IMG/VR virus record: IMGVR_UViG_3300031825_000061
Span: 1 to 28,744 of that record
Length of the DNA: 28,744 bases
Direction: 5' to 3' (one strand)
DNA from: a virus
In this document: positions 16,171 to 24,222 of the stretch, one piece after another
Layout of the letters: each line of letters begins with the position of its first letter
How positions within the stretch are numbered: position 1 is the first letter of the stretch
Made by a program: the position numbers and the translations under genes
Notes under the pieces: model-generated
What the model was told of the DNA's origin: nothing
The model's database searches: none
Seen by the model: only the letters and a program-made list of their open reading frames with translations

Positions 16171-18434
16171 TGTTCGACGTCGAGGGCGCCCGCAAGGCCG
16201 GATACACGGACGCGGAGATCGCGGCGCACCTGGCCGCGTCCCGCGAATTCGACGCCGACGGAGCGCGCAAGGCGGGCTACAGCGACAGCGAGTTGATCGC
16301 CTACCTCTCCGGCGCTCCGTTGAAGGGCCAGAGCGCGGCCGACCAGATCCCCGGGCAGGACGGCCCGGTGCCGGCGCAGCCGCGGGGGCAGCAACAGCCC
16401 AAGACGGTGCTGGAGAAACTCAAGGCCGCGGCGGCGCTGACGGCGCAGACCGTGCTGAACCCCGTGCAATCGGTGAAGGACGCCACCGAGACGGCGCTGA
16501 CTGTCGGCACCGGCCTCACGGCGGGCGCCGCCGGCATGGTGAGCGGCACGGTGCAGGGCATGGTGGAAAACGCGGTCGCCGGCCAGGGCGGCACGCCGGA
16601 GGCCGCCGCGAACGTGGAGCGCCGCGCCGCGCAGGGCGCGGAGCTGCTGACCTACAAGCCGAAGTCTCCGGCCGTCCAAGAGGCCGTCGAGACGATCGGC
16701 AAGGGCATGCAGGAGGTGATCCCGCTCGGGCCGCTCACGGGCGAACTGGCGAGCGCCACGCGCGCCGCGGCCGGTGCTGCGCCGGCGGCCGAAGCGGCGG
16801 CGCGCGCCGGCGGCGCGGCAGCCGGTGAGGGCGCGTCGCAGGTTGCGCAAGCGGCGGCCGCGCTGCGGCAACAGGCCGTCTCCATGACCAGCAAGGCCAC
16901 GCAGAAGCTGCTGGGGGCCTCCGAAGAGCCCGAGGCGACCGGCGCGATGGATTCCGTCGGCGCCGCCGGCACGTCGCCGGCCGCCATGCGCCGCGCCACC
17001 GCGCAGCAGCTGCCGGTGCCGATGGAGCTCACCACCGGCCAGGCCACGCGCAACCACCAGCAACTGCGCTTCGAGGGTGAGACGGCCAAGGGCGAGCTCG
17101 GTCAGCCCCTGCGCGAGAACGCGGCCAAGCAGAACGTGCAGCTCGCGCAGAACTTCGAAGCCCTGATCGACAGCACCGGTGCGCAGGCGCCGAACGTGAT
17201 CGAAGCCGGCCGCGCGGTGGTGGACAACGGCCTCGTCCCCGCGGCCGCGCGTCTGCGGGCCCAGTACCGCGCGCAGTACCAAGCCGCGCGCCGGGCCGGT
17301 GAGATGGAGCAGCCGGTGTCCACCGCGCCACTGGTGCAGTTCCTGCAGGACAACGCCTCGCTGAACCAGGGCAACCTCGCGGGCGGGGCCCTCGGCCTGC
17401 TGGAGCGGGAACTTGTGCGGCTCGGCGCCCTGGACAAGCAGGGCGCTCCGAAGCAGGCGTGGACCGACTTCGTCGGCGAGCGCATGGGCCAGTACATGAA
17501 GTCCGAGGGCGGCCACGCGGGTGCGATGGCGCGCATCTCCCGCGAATGGCAGGAGGCCAACGGCGGCGGGTTCCCGCAGCAGCTTTCCTTGAACAACATG
17601 GAACTGCTGCGCCGTCAGATGAACAACGCCATCGACGCGGCGCCGGAAAACGCGACCAACATGCGCGCGGGAGCGCAGATCAAGGAGTTGATCGACCAAG
17701 CCACCGAAGGCATGGGCGGCGACCTGTACCGCGATGCGCGCCGGGCGCGCCAGCGCTACGCCCAGCTGTTCGAGAACAACGCTGTCGTGCGCGATCTGAT
17801 GCGTACGCGCCGCGGCACCGCCGACCGCCAGGTGGCGTTGGAAGACGTGTTCCGCCGCACGATCCTCAGCGGCTCGCGGGACGACCTCTCGATGCTGCGC
17901 CGCACGCTGCAGATCGCCGGCGGCGAAGAGGGGCACCAAGCCTGGCGCGAGCTGCAGGGGCAGACCCTGCGGCACCTGTTGGACGAAGCGACCAAGGGCG
18001 TGGGCTCGGACATCGCCGGGAACTCGATCTTCTCCGCGGCGAAGCTGCAGCAGGCGATCCGCGCGCTGGACGTTGACCAGCGCCTCGAATTCGTGCTGGG
18101 CAAGCAGCGCGCGCAGATGGTGCGCGACATCAACGAGATCGCCAAGGTCGTCACCACCGTGCCGCCGGGCGCGCTGAACACCTCCAACACCGCGAGCGTG
18201 ATCCTGGCCGCCATCGCCGAGGCCGGCGCCACCGGGGGGCTCACAGGGTTGCCGGTGCCGGTGCTTTCCACGATCCGCCTGGGCACGAAGTACGTCCGCG
18301 ACCGCGCCATCCGCCAGCGCGTGCTGGCTGCTCTCGGCAAGGCTGAACCAAAGAAGGTGAAGGCACCCAAGAGCGTCGTGCCGAAGAACACCTCGCCGGC
18401 AAACCAGATGCCCGAAAGCCGCACCGTCCACTGA
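16170..18434 (+). CDS. ejection protein, gp16-like DNA transfer protein
   Basis: A 754-residue protein starting at ATG 16170, sharing a base with the preceding TGA. It begins with a tandem helical repeat of period 25: FDVEGARKAGYTDAEIAAHL (residues 2-21) and FDADGARKAGYSDSELIAYL (27-46). Residues about 85-135 are hydrophobic and Gly-rich (GLTAGAAGMVSGTVQGMVEN), a candidate membrane-inserting part. The remainder is helical. I infer the gp16 role (last ejection protein, DNA passage into the cytoplasm) from position, length class and composition. P22 gp16 has 609 residues and sequence resemblance to it is not obvious. Confidence 0.76.
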   Translation: MFDVEGARKAGYTDAEIAAHLAASREFDADGARKAGYSDSELIAYLSGAPLKGQSAADQIPGQDGPVPAQPRGQQQPKTVLEKLKAAAALTAQTVLNPVQSVKDATETALTVGTGLTAGAAGMVSGTVQGMVENAVAGQGGTPEAAANVERRAAQGAELLTYKPKSPAVQEAVETIGKGMQEVIPLGPLTGELASATRAAAGAAPAAEAAARAGGAAAGEGASQVAQAAAALRQQAVSMTSKATQKLLGASEEPEATGAMDSVGAAGTSPAAMRRATAQQLPVPMELTTGQATRNHQQLRFEGETAKGELGQPLRENAAKQNVQLAQNFEALIDSTGAQAPNVIEAGRAVVDNGLVPAAARLRAQYRAQYQAARRAGEMEQPVSTAPLVQFLQDNASLNQGNLAGGALGLLERELVRLGALDKQGAPKQAWTDFVGERMGQYMKSEGGHAGAMARISREWQEANGGGFPQQLSLNNMELLRRQMNNAIDAAPENATNMRAGAQIKELIDQATEGMGGDLYRDARRARQRYAQLFENNAVVRDLMRTRRGTADRQVALEDVFRRTILSGSRDDLSMLRRTLQIAGGEEGHQAWRELQGQTLRHLLDEATKGVGSDIAGNSIFSAAKLQQAIRALDVDQRLEFVLGKQRAQMVRDINEIAKVVTTVPPGALNTSNTASVILAAIAEAGATGGLTGLPVPVLSTIRLGTKYVRDRAIRQRVLAALGKAEPKKVKAPKSVVPKNTSPANQMPESRTVH

Positions 18435-18444
18435 GAAGACGAAC

Positions 18445-20622
18445 ATGACCGTACAGACCCTCGTCAGCCCATTCCCGACCTTCATCGGTCTGGATGGCCA
18501 GCCGCTTTCGAACGGCTACGTCTACTTCGGGGAGCCGGGCCAGGACCCACGGCAGTACCCTAAGGATGTCTTCTACGACGAAGGCATGACCGTCGACGCG
18601 CCCCAACCACTGCGCACGACGGGAGGTTTTCTGCGCCGCAACGGGGGGCCTACAAACGTGTGGGCGGACGGCAGTTGCTCCGTCCTGGTGCTGGACTCCA
18701 CCAATCGGCAGGTGTTCTACGTCTCGAACTGGTCGGGCACCATCAGCAACGTCGCTGCGGCGGCGGCCGATGCAGCAGCGCCGTTCGCGCAAGCCGCCGA
18801 AGATGCGCGTAACGCATCGTTGACCGCTCAAGGTGCCGCCGAGGCGGCCCAAGCCGGCTCGGAATCCGCACGCGACCAGTCGTACGCCGCCGGTCGCGTG
18901 AAGGCCAATTCGGCCGCGGGCCAGTCGGACGGAACGCTGGTCTCAGGCGACTACTTCTACGTCATCTCGGCGGCATCCGATGAGATCTACGAGCTGTGGC
19001 AAAAGGGCGCTGTTAGCCCCACGGATACCGGAAAGCGAACGCCAAGCACTACCGTCATCTCCCCCAATGCGATGGCTGCGGCGATGGGGTTGACCGATTC
19101 GGCCGGGAAGTACGTGGAGATGGTCGGAAAGTCCGGCAATCGCTATCTCGCAGGGATGACCACCAGTGTTCAGAAGGCGATCAGCGACCTTCAGGCCTAC
19201 GCTCCATCGTCGTATCAGCAGCGCGATCAGCGCATTGCGGAGACGAGCCGCGACGCCGACATGGTGACGACTACCGTCTTCAGCTTCGGCGGCGGCGCGA
19301 GTGGAACGGCCTTCGCGCCCGGCATCATCCGCACCGGCAAGACTACGGCGTGGGCGATCTGCGAGAACCGCAACCTCCCAGGTGGCGGCAGCGGTGATGC
19401 ATCGCTCAAGCGAGTAGTCGGCCGCACCGTGACCTATGACAAGGTGACGAGGACGGTCAGCCTGGGGAGTGTCGTGGAAATCGCGGCCGAGGTTCCATAT
19501 GGTCTTGTGCAGACCGGCGTCGGCGCGATCACGAGCGGCTCCGGCGGGACGGATGGGACGTTCACCGTTGCCTGGTCGGGCGGGAACTTCACGACCAACC
19601 CTATTGCCACCTTCACCGTGTCTGGCGGGGCGCTGACAGCGTTCACCGTCACCAGGGCGGGCGAGTATGTTGGCGCATCCCCGACGCTTCCGACTCCGGA
19701 CTTTTCCGCGTCGACGGGACTCACTGGCGCTGGCGTGGTGCTTACCGCAGAAACCTCGCTCGGTTGCTACAACGGCTGCATCGGCTACCTCAAGACCGGC
19801 GCGCATGCCGGGCGGCTTCTGTGCTGGTATTCGACGCTGGGGAAGTTCAACAACACAGTCGCGGACTTCTACGATTATTTCGGTCCGCACCTGAGGTACA
19901 GCGACGACGGTGGGGCTACTTGGTCTGCAGCCACGGACATGACGGCTACCCTCGATGCCATGTTCTCCGCGACAAGTGGATACCTGATCGGCCCCGGCCA
20001 CGGTATCCAACTGGCCAGTGGTCGAATCATCTTCCCGGGCTACCGCATCGACTCGGCTTTCGTGAACCGCACGTTTATGGTCTACAGCGACGACGGCGGC
20101 GCTACTTGGTCGGCTGGGCCGATGCACCAACTCGATTCTCCCAACGAGGCGCAAATCGCGGACCTGCGCAATGGAGAGTTGCTGTGGGTGTTCCGAGCCA
20201 CCTCCACCGGCAAGCGCTTCGCGCGGGTGGACGCGACGACGCTGAAGGTTCTCGACTCAGGCGTGTACGCGAAATCGACCAATCCCACGGTGCGGATGCT
20301 GGGCGAGTCCTTCACCATCCAGACCGGACTGCATCAATGCGAGAGCGATTGGGACACCAGCACGCGCAAGTTGGTTGTGACGCACCCGACGCATGCAACG
20401 CAGCGCAAGGACATGACGCTACTAGTCTCCTACGACGGCGGCGAGCCGTGGCAGGACTCCTTCCCATACAGCAAGGTCCTCAATCCGGGGCGCGGCGCGG
20501 AGTACAGCGACCTGACGAACTTCGGACCGAATGACGTGTTCTGCCTTTACTCCGATGGCGCGACCGTTTCGACCGACACCATCCTCGGCTCTCTGGTGAG
20601 CATTTCCGCCTACATGGGGTAA
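18445..20622 (+). CDS. tailspike with P22-type head-binding domain and sialidase-like propeller
   Basis: A 725-residue protein. Residues 1-100 match the P22 tailspike head-binding domain (VSPFPTFIGLDGQPLSNGYV with a following YFGEPGQDP). An Ala-rich helical linker covers 101-160. Residues about 285-720 look like a sialidase six-bladed propeller: candidate Arg R296, ENR at 307-309, three Asp-boxes (SDDGGATW at 486 and 548, SYDGGEPW at 662), GPGHGIQLASGRIIFPGY (516-533), candidate catalytic Glu in NEAQ (E568) and nucleophile Tyr in AEYSDL (Y687). A Gly/Thr-rich insertion sits at about 350-435. It would bind and trim surface glycans; sialic-acid-like substrate is an inference. Confidence 0.88.
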   Translation: MTVQTLVSPFPTFIGLDGQPLSNGYVYFGEPGQDPRQYPKDVFYDEGMTVDAPQPLRTTGGFLRRNGGPTNVWADGSCSVLVLDSTNRQVFYVSNWSGTISNVAAAAADAAAPFAQAAEDARNASLTAQGAAEAAQAGSESARDQSYAAGRVKANSAAGQSDGTLVSGDYFYVISAASDEIYELWQKGAVSPTDTGKRTPSTTVISPNAMAAAMGLTDSAGKYVEMVGKSGNRYLAGMTTSVQKAISDLQAYAPSSYQQRDQRIAETSRDADMVTTTVFSFGGGASGTAFAPGIIRTGKTTAWAICENRNLPGGGSGDASLKRVVGRTVTYDKVTRTVSLGSVVEIAAEVPYGLVQTGVGAITSGSGGTDGTFTVAWSGGNFTTNPIATFTVSGGALTAFTVTRAGEYVGASPTLPTPDFSASTGLTGAGVVLTAETSLGCYNGCIGYLKTGAHAGRLLCWYSTLGKFNNTVADFYDYFGPHLRYSDDGGATWSAATDMTATLDAMFSATSGYLIGPGHGIQLASGRIIFPGYRIDSAFVNRTFMVYSDDGGATWSAGPMHQLDSPNEAQIADLRNGELLWVFRATSTGKRFARVDATTLKVLDSGVYAKSTNPTVRMLGESFTIQTGLHQCESDWDTSTRKLVVTHPTHATQRKDMTLLVSYDGGEPWQDSFPYSKVLNPGRGAEYSDLTNFGPNDVFCLYSDGATVSTDTILGSLVSISAYMG

Positions 20623-20626
20623 CGGC

Positions 20627-21415
20627 ATGTCCATCAATATCAAGTCCAACAAGGCGTCCCTCGACTGGAGTCAGATTGAAAAGGACGCGGCGACGCACAT
20701 TGCCCGTGTGGTGGCCGATGGCGGCACCGTCAACGACAGCAATGTGGTGCTGGAGCTGATCGCCAACCTCTACGCCTCCAATGTGGACCGCACCCGCGTG
20801 TGGTTCTACGGGGACAAGGATTCGGGAGTGAAGCTCTCCGGCGCCAACGTGTCGAAGTGGTACAGCGTGCTGGGCGCCTCGGGCGACATGACGCCCACGC
20901 TCAGTACGGGCACCGTGACGGCCGGGACTTCCGGCGGGCGGACGAATTGCATCATCTGCGCTGGCGACGCGCAAATCTCCACCATCAGCCGCGGACTCGT
21001 GTCGCCGGAGACCACGATCCTGAGCGAGTCGCGCGCGACGAACGCAGCACTGCGGCAGACCATGGCCATCGTGGACAACGCGACGACCCTCTCCGGGCCG
21101 AGCGGCCCCGGCATCATCCAGGCCGGCAACACCGTCGGCTACCGACAGAACGGGTACACCTCGGCGGGCGGAACGAACGTCGATTACGCGACGTATGTGG
21201 ACTTCCAGCGCATGGGCTACGTCACCCGACACGCCGACACGGGCGAGATCTTCGTCGATGGGGTGAGTGTGGCCAATCGCGGCGTGCAACTCGCTGTCAG
21301 CCCCACCTACAGCCTGCACTACTTCCGCATCGGCGGCCTGACTTCAGCGGTCGCGGTCTCGCGCGCCTTTGCGTTCGGTGGCGTGCTGCGACCGGCGCAG
21401 ATGAAGGCGCTGTGA
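20627..21415 (+). CDS. possible lectin-like tail or surface protein
   Basis: A 262-residue protein with GGGGTAAC before ATG 20627, four bases after the tailspike stop. The end of the protein (LHYFRIGGLTSAVAVSRAFA, then FGGVLRPAQMKAL) resembles the last strand of LamG/concanavalin-like jelly-rolls, which often close with 'FNRALSDAEM'-type sequence. VFVDGVSVANRG-like segment GEIFVDGVSVANRG also fits. That would make it a glycan-binding partner of the tailspike. The N-terminal helix (DWSQIEKDAATHIARVVADG) is unfamiliar. Family assignment is tentative; a structural or tailspike accessory role is the more general call. Confidence 0.6.
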   Translation: MSINIKSNKASLDWSQIEKDAATHIARVVADGGTVNDSNVVLELIANLYASNVDRTRVWFYGDKDSGVKLSGANVSKWYSVLGASGDMTPTLSTGTVTAGTSGGRTNCIICAGDAQISTISRGLVSPETTILSESRATNAALRQTMAIVDNATTLSGPSGPGIIQAGNTVGYRQNGYTSAGGTNVDYATYVDFQRMGYVTRHADTGEIFVDGVSVANRGVQLAVSPTYSLHYFRIGGLTSAVAVSRAFAFGGVLRPAQMKAL

Positions 21416-21777
21416 TGCAGCGCATGAAGGTCATCGCCTCCAGCATTCCTGCATGGTTCGGCGCGCAGGCGCTGACGGTGTGCCCGTGGCTGATCCTGGT
21501 CGTTCCGCAGCGGGCCGCAGACGCAGCGCTGATTGCGCACGAAGAGGTGCACGCCCGCCAGCAGCGCGCCACTGGTTGGTTCGCATGGTGGTGGTGGCGC
21601 TACCTCACCGACGAAGCGTTCAGGCTCGACGCGGAGCTGGAGGCCTACCGCGTGCAACTCGCCATGCAGCCGCACCGGCTGGAGGCATTCGCGACGGCAC
21701 TGGCCACCATCTATCGACTCGACATCACGCCCGATGAGGCGCGGGCGCTTCTCACAGAGCAGAAGGAACATGAATGA
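21415..21777 (+). CDS. small HExxH (metallopeptidase-like) phage protein
   Basis: A 120-residue protein starting at ATG 21415 (TGATG overlap with the preceding stop); ATG 21424 is an alternative. HEEVH at residues 42-46 is a classic HExxH zinc motif. E76 in ELEAYRVQ, 30 residues later, is a candidate third ligand as in gluzincins. A hydrophobic segment at 17-31 (AQALTVCPWLILVVP) and WFAWWWWRYL at 55-64 suggest membrane contact. Its place just before the lysis genes suggests a role in envelope processing or virion release. Catalysis and substrate are not proven by the sequence. Confidence 0.68.
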   Translation: MQRMKVIASSIPAWFGAQALTVCPWLILVVPQRAADAALIAHEEVHARQQRATGWFAWWWWRYLTDEAFRLDAELEAYRVQLAMQPHRLEAFATALATIYRLDITPDEARALLTEQKEHE

Positions 21778-22175
21778 CAACAGCCGCCGAGGAACAAGCA
21801 GGCGCTGCGCTCAAGGCGAGTGCAGCGATCAACGCCGGCCAGCAGGCCATCACCGACGAGTCCCGTGTACTGCTCGCGGGGCTACTGCGCGATGAGATGC
21901 GCGTCGCTGTGGCAGAGGGCGTGGCCGCCGCCGCTCCAGCGATCCTGGCCGCGGTGTCGGAAGAAGCGATGGAGCGCTTCTGGGCGAAGGGCTTCGAGGT
22001 CGCGCAGAAACAGGCGAAAAAGCGCCTCAGGGACGGCGCTGGCGACCTCGTGCTCTCCGGCCTGCGCGGCCTGCTGAAGTGGGGCTCGATGGTCGTCATC
22101 CTGCTGGCCTTCGCCTACTGGGTGGGCGGCTGGGCGCTCGCCAAGGTGATCTGGACCGCAATCACGAAGGGGTGA
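21774..22175 (+). CDS. single-span membrane protein, lysis-associated (holin candidate)
   Basis: A 133-residue protein whose ATG overlaps the previous TGA (ATGA). Residues 1-95 are soluble and helical (Ala-rich, then ERFWAKGFEVAQKQAKKRLR). Residues about 104-125 form one strong membrane segment (MVVILLAFAYWVGGWALAKV), followed by a short tail ending in KG. A C-terminal single span with a cytoplasmic helical body is unlike canonical class I or II holins, but the position two genes before the endolysin makes a lysis role likely. It could also be an antiholin or a superinfection-exclusion protein. Confidence 0.6.
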   Translation: MTTAAEEQAGAALKASAAINAGQQAITDESRVLLAGLLRDEMRVAVAEGVAAAAPAILAAVSEEAMERFWAKGFEVAQKQAKKRLRDGAGDLVLSGLRGLLKWGSMVVILLAFAYWVGGWALAKVIWTAITKG

Positions 22176-22179
22176 ATCC

Positions 22180-22644
22180 ATGCTCTCTGCCATCCTCTCA
22201 TTTCTCGGTGGCTCGGTCTTCCGCATGCTGTGGGGCGAGATCGCCGCGTTCCTGAACAAGCGCCAGGAGCACGCGCAGGAACTGGAGCGCATGAAGCTGC
22301 AGGCCGATCTGGAAGACCGCCGCGCCGAGCGCGAACGCGCCGCCATCCAGCTGCAGGCCCAACTACAGGTGCAGGTGATCCGCACTCAGGGCGAGCAAGC
22401 CATCGGCGAGGTGGAGGCGAATGCCTGGCTCGAGGCGGTCAAGGCGACCGGCCGCGCCACCGGGATCAAGTGGGTGGACGCCTGGAACCAGACCATCCGG
22501 CCGATGGTGGCCACGTGGGCCGTCGTGATGCTGTCGGCTGAGGCGCTGAAGTGGATCACGCTGACCGAGGCAACGGCGAGCGTGTGTTTCGCGGCCCTGG
22601 GCCTGTACCTCGCCGACCGCGCTCTCGCGAAGCGAGGGAAGTAA
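22180..22644 (+). CDS. membrane protein with coiled coil, holin candidate (3TM-type)
   Basis: A 154-residue protein with AGGGGTG before ATG 22180. It has a short hydrophobic N-terminus (MLSAILSFLGGSVFRMLWGE), then a charged Gln/Glu/Arg coiled coil at about 25-75 (AQELERMKLQADLEDRRAER), then RPMVATWAVVMLSAEALKWI and ASVCFAALGLYLADRALAKR as two C-terminal membrane spans. This layout resembles three-segment holins known from gene-transfer-agent and phage lysis cassettes. The TAATG overlap with the endolysin start supports a holin role. No spanin pair with a lipobox was found near it. Confidence 0.63.
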   Translation: MLSAILSFLGGSVFRMLWGEIAAFLNKRQEHAQELERMKLQADLEDRRAERERAAIQLQAQLQVQVIRTQGEQAIGEVEANAWLEAVKATGRATGIKWVDAWNQTIRPMVATWAVVMLSAEALKWITLTEATASVCFAALGLYLADRALAKRGK

Positions 22645-23090
22645 TGGACGCCATCGGGCTCGCAGCAGCCTTATGCCGCAGGTTCGAGGGGTTCTACTCG
22701 CACCCCTACCTCTGCCCGGCCGGCGTGCCCACCATCGGCTACGGCGCCACCTTCTACGAGGACGGCACCCGCGTGACGCTCAAGGACGCTCCGATCGCGC
22801 GCGAGCGCGCCGAAGTGCTGCTGCGCTGGCAGATCCAGCGCCGGTTCCTGCCGGCCGTCATGCGGCAGTGCCCGGGCGCCGACAGCCTGCCGCGCGTGGC
22901 CGCGCTCATCGACTTCGCCTTCAACCTGGGCGAAGGCAACCTCGCGGCCAGCACCCTGCGCCGCAAGGTGAATGCACGCGAGTGGGACGATGCGGCCGCG
23001 CAGCACCTGCGCTGGAACAAGGCCGGTGGCCGCGTGCTGGCTGGCCTGACCCGCCGCTGCCGAGCCCGCGCCGACATGACCGAATCCTGA
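22644..23090 (+). CDS. endolysin, GH24 lysozyme (E-8aa-C-5aa-T type)
   Basis: A 148-residue muramidase of the T4/P22/R21-like GH24 family. E15 (in RRFEGF), C24 (in YLCPAG) and T30 (in PTIGYG) fit the E-8-residue-D/C-5-residue-T triad exactly, with Cys in the middle position as in several phage lysozymes. GYGATF and the ALIDFAFNLGEGNLAASTLR region complete the fold. It would cleave the MurNAc-GlcNAc bond of peptidoglycan. There is no signal peptide and no signal-anchor segment, so it needs a holin for release. The start ATG shares bases with the preceding stop (TAATG). Confidence 0.93.
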   Translation: MDAIGLAAALCRRFEGFYSHPYLCPAGVPTIGYGATFYEDGTRVTLKDAPIARERAEVLLRWQIQRRFLPAVMRQCPGADSLPRVAALIDFAFNLGEGNLAASTLRRKVNAREWDDAAAQHLRWNKAGGRVLAGLTRRCRARADMTES

Positions 23091-23100
23091 AGGACCACCC

Positions 23101-23340
23101 ATGGCAACCACCCCCTACGATCCCCTGAAGGACACCCTGCAGGGGCAGCAACCAGCTGCGCCGTCCACCACCGGCATCGTCTCCAGCGCGATGCTTTCGC
23201 CGGCCGCCGCACAGCCCGCGGCCGCCGAGCCCAGGTCCACCGCCATCGTGGGCGCGCAGTCGGCGCAGATGGAAAACCCCACGCCCTGGAACGTGACCGA
23301 CGACCAGACGGTGGAGGGCCGCATCAACCGCATCATCATC
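23101..23340 (+). pseudogene. 5' fragment of a late phage gene, cut at a module junction
   Basis: The first 80 codons from ATG 23101, with GAAGGAC upstream, look like real phage coding sequence (MATTPYDPLKDTLQGQQ and NPTPWNVTDDQTVEGRINRI). Phage late proteins with this 'WNV...QTVxGRIN' segment usually go on with a long helical domain. Here the frame leaves that course at about 23335 and runs on to 23631 only as the reverse complement of the KilA-N gene, giving an unlikely Arg/Cys-rich tail. I read it as truncated by insertion or replacement of the moron block. Similarity is from memory of the family, not from alignment. Confidence 0.6.
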
Positions 23341-24037
23341 ACAAGCGGAGGGGTGCGGATGTCGCATTCTCGACGCAAGGCGTGTTGGTCGCCCTCCACT
23401 CACGCGCGAGCGTATCGAGCAACGATTTGCGCTTGGTGTACTCCATACCCTGTGCGAGCAGCAGCGTATTGCGCACCTCGAGGGCGGCGAGCAGGTCAAG
23501 CTCCGGTATGCTCAACGCGTCCCGATCGAGGCCGCAGAACTCGCCCTGGAGGGCCCAGTTCACCAGCTTGGCCTCGTTCATGTAGTGGTGGACCCCGCAA
23601 GCTTTCCCCGTGTGTTCACGGGCTTCCTTGAGCATCTGGGACATCACCTTATACGAAGCGGCCGCCTCGTGCCGCAGACGGTGCCAGTCCTGGCTTCCGC
23701 GGATCAGCTCGTCGATCTGGAGGTCGCACCAGACGCCGAAGTCCTCGTCCAACCAGCGCGCGAACGGAACCGCGAGTTTCGGATGAAACCACGTGCCATC
23801 GCGCCGGTGGCGTCCACCGCGGATGACCCTTAGAAGCGAGATTTTCTCGCTTCTAAGCTGTCGACATAGAGCGCTTAAATAGTCATCCGTTCCGGGGAGC
23901 CGCAGCCAGTCATTCGGCTTTCTGCCGAATCTCGCTGCAGCCTCCGTCGCGTTGAACCAGCCGTCGTCGCGGTAGGTGATCGCGTGCCCCTCGTACTTGA
24001 GAACGATGTGGCGATCCGCTTGTGACTTCTCTAGCAC
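23339..24037 (-). CDS. KilA-N domain protein (phage regulator / antirepressor type)
   Basis: A 232-residue leftward protein starting at GTG 24037, eight bases after AAGGGGG. The KilA-N domain covers residues about 10-115: GWFNATEAAARFGRKPNDWL, then RRDGTWFHPKLAVPFARWLD and FGVWCDLQIDELIRG. The C-terminal half is helical (ELDLLAALEVRNTLLLAQGM). KilA-N proteins bind DNA or phage repressors and often act as antirepressors or growth-arrest factors. It is transcribed against the late operon. Upstream are an inverted repeat at 24072-24091 and a possible LexA-like box at 24235-24254. The gene contains a perfect 13-bp inverted repeat at codons for RSEKIS. Confidence 0.88.
   Translation of the reverse strand: MLEKSQADRHIVLKYEGHAITYRDDGWFNATEAAARFGRKPNDWLRLPGTDDYLSALCRQLRSEKISLLRVIRGGRHRRDGTWFHPKLAVPFARWLDEDFGVWCDLQIDELIRGSQDWHRLRHEAAASYKVMSQMLKEAREHTGKACGVHHYMNEAKLVNWALQGEFCGLDRDALSIPELDLLAALEVRNTLLLAQGMEYTKRKSLLDTLAREWRATNTPCVENATSAPLRL
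23829..23857. repeat. perfect 13-bp inverted repeat inside the KilA-N gene
   Basis: CTTAGAAGCGAGA (23829-23841) and TCTCGCTTCTAAG (23845-23857) are exact inverses with a TTT spacer. The match by chance in a window this size is unlikely (four to the thirteenth is about 67 million). It could form a strong RNA hairpin in the leftward message or be a protein-binding palindrome. Confidence 0.9.
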
Positions 24038-24071
24038 TGCACAACCCCCTTAGGGAATTGGTGCATAGGGT

Positions 24072-24091
24072 TTTCCTGCGCCGTCAGGAAA
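24072..24091. promoter_or_regulatory. inverted repeat upstream of KilA-N, candidate operator
   Basis: TTTCCTG (24072-24078) and CAGGAAA (24085-24091) form a 7-bp inverted repeat with a six-base spacer, 35-54 bases before the KilA-N start. Read leftward, TTCCTG and TATGCA are 17 bases apart and could be weak -35 and -10 boxes, so a bound repressor would cover the promoter. A short RNA hairpin is the alternative. Confidence 0.45.
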
Positions 24092-24186
24092 GGTATTGGT
24101 TCGGCTCGTAGAATTCCCCACGCGTTTACAGGTTCCACTGCGTTCAATCTTGCCGGAGAGGCGCAGCGGGGACTTTGCCTCGAACC

Positions 24187-24209
24187 CCCACCCGCAAGGG
24201 TGGGTTTTC
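24187..24209 (+). terminator. rho-independent terminator, rightward
   Basis: CCCACCC (24187-24193), loop GCAA, GGGTGGG (24198-24204), then TTTTC. It is suited to stop rightward late transcription that passes through the antisense of KilA-N. Read leftward, the hairpin lacks a T-run, so KilA-N transcription starting upstream would not be stopped. Confidence 0.8.
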
Positions 24210-24222
24210 TTTGGCTGGGCTG

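Noticed and set aside
15402-18485. Leftward open frame of 1027 codons opposite the ejection genes
   Set aside because: Antisense shadow of well-tiled rightward genes; no domain or ribosome site.
22109-22130. Fourth copy of the TTCGCCTAC repeat
   Set aside because: Only TTCGCCTAC is shared, it is inside a coding membrane segment, and no CCGAAAAG or hairpin flanks it.
23341-23631. Continuation of the 23101 gene to 23631 as real protein
   Set aside because: It lies opposite the KilA-N domain protein and reads as an Arg/Pro/Cys-rich antisense product.
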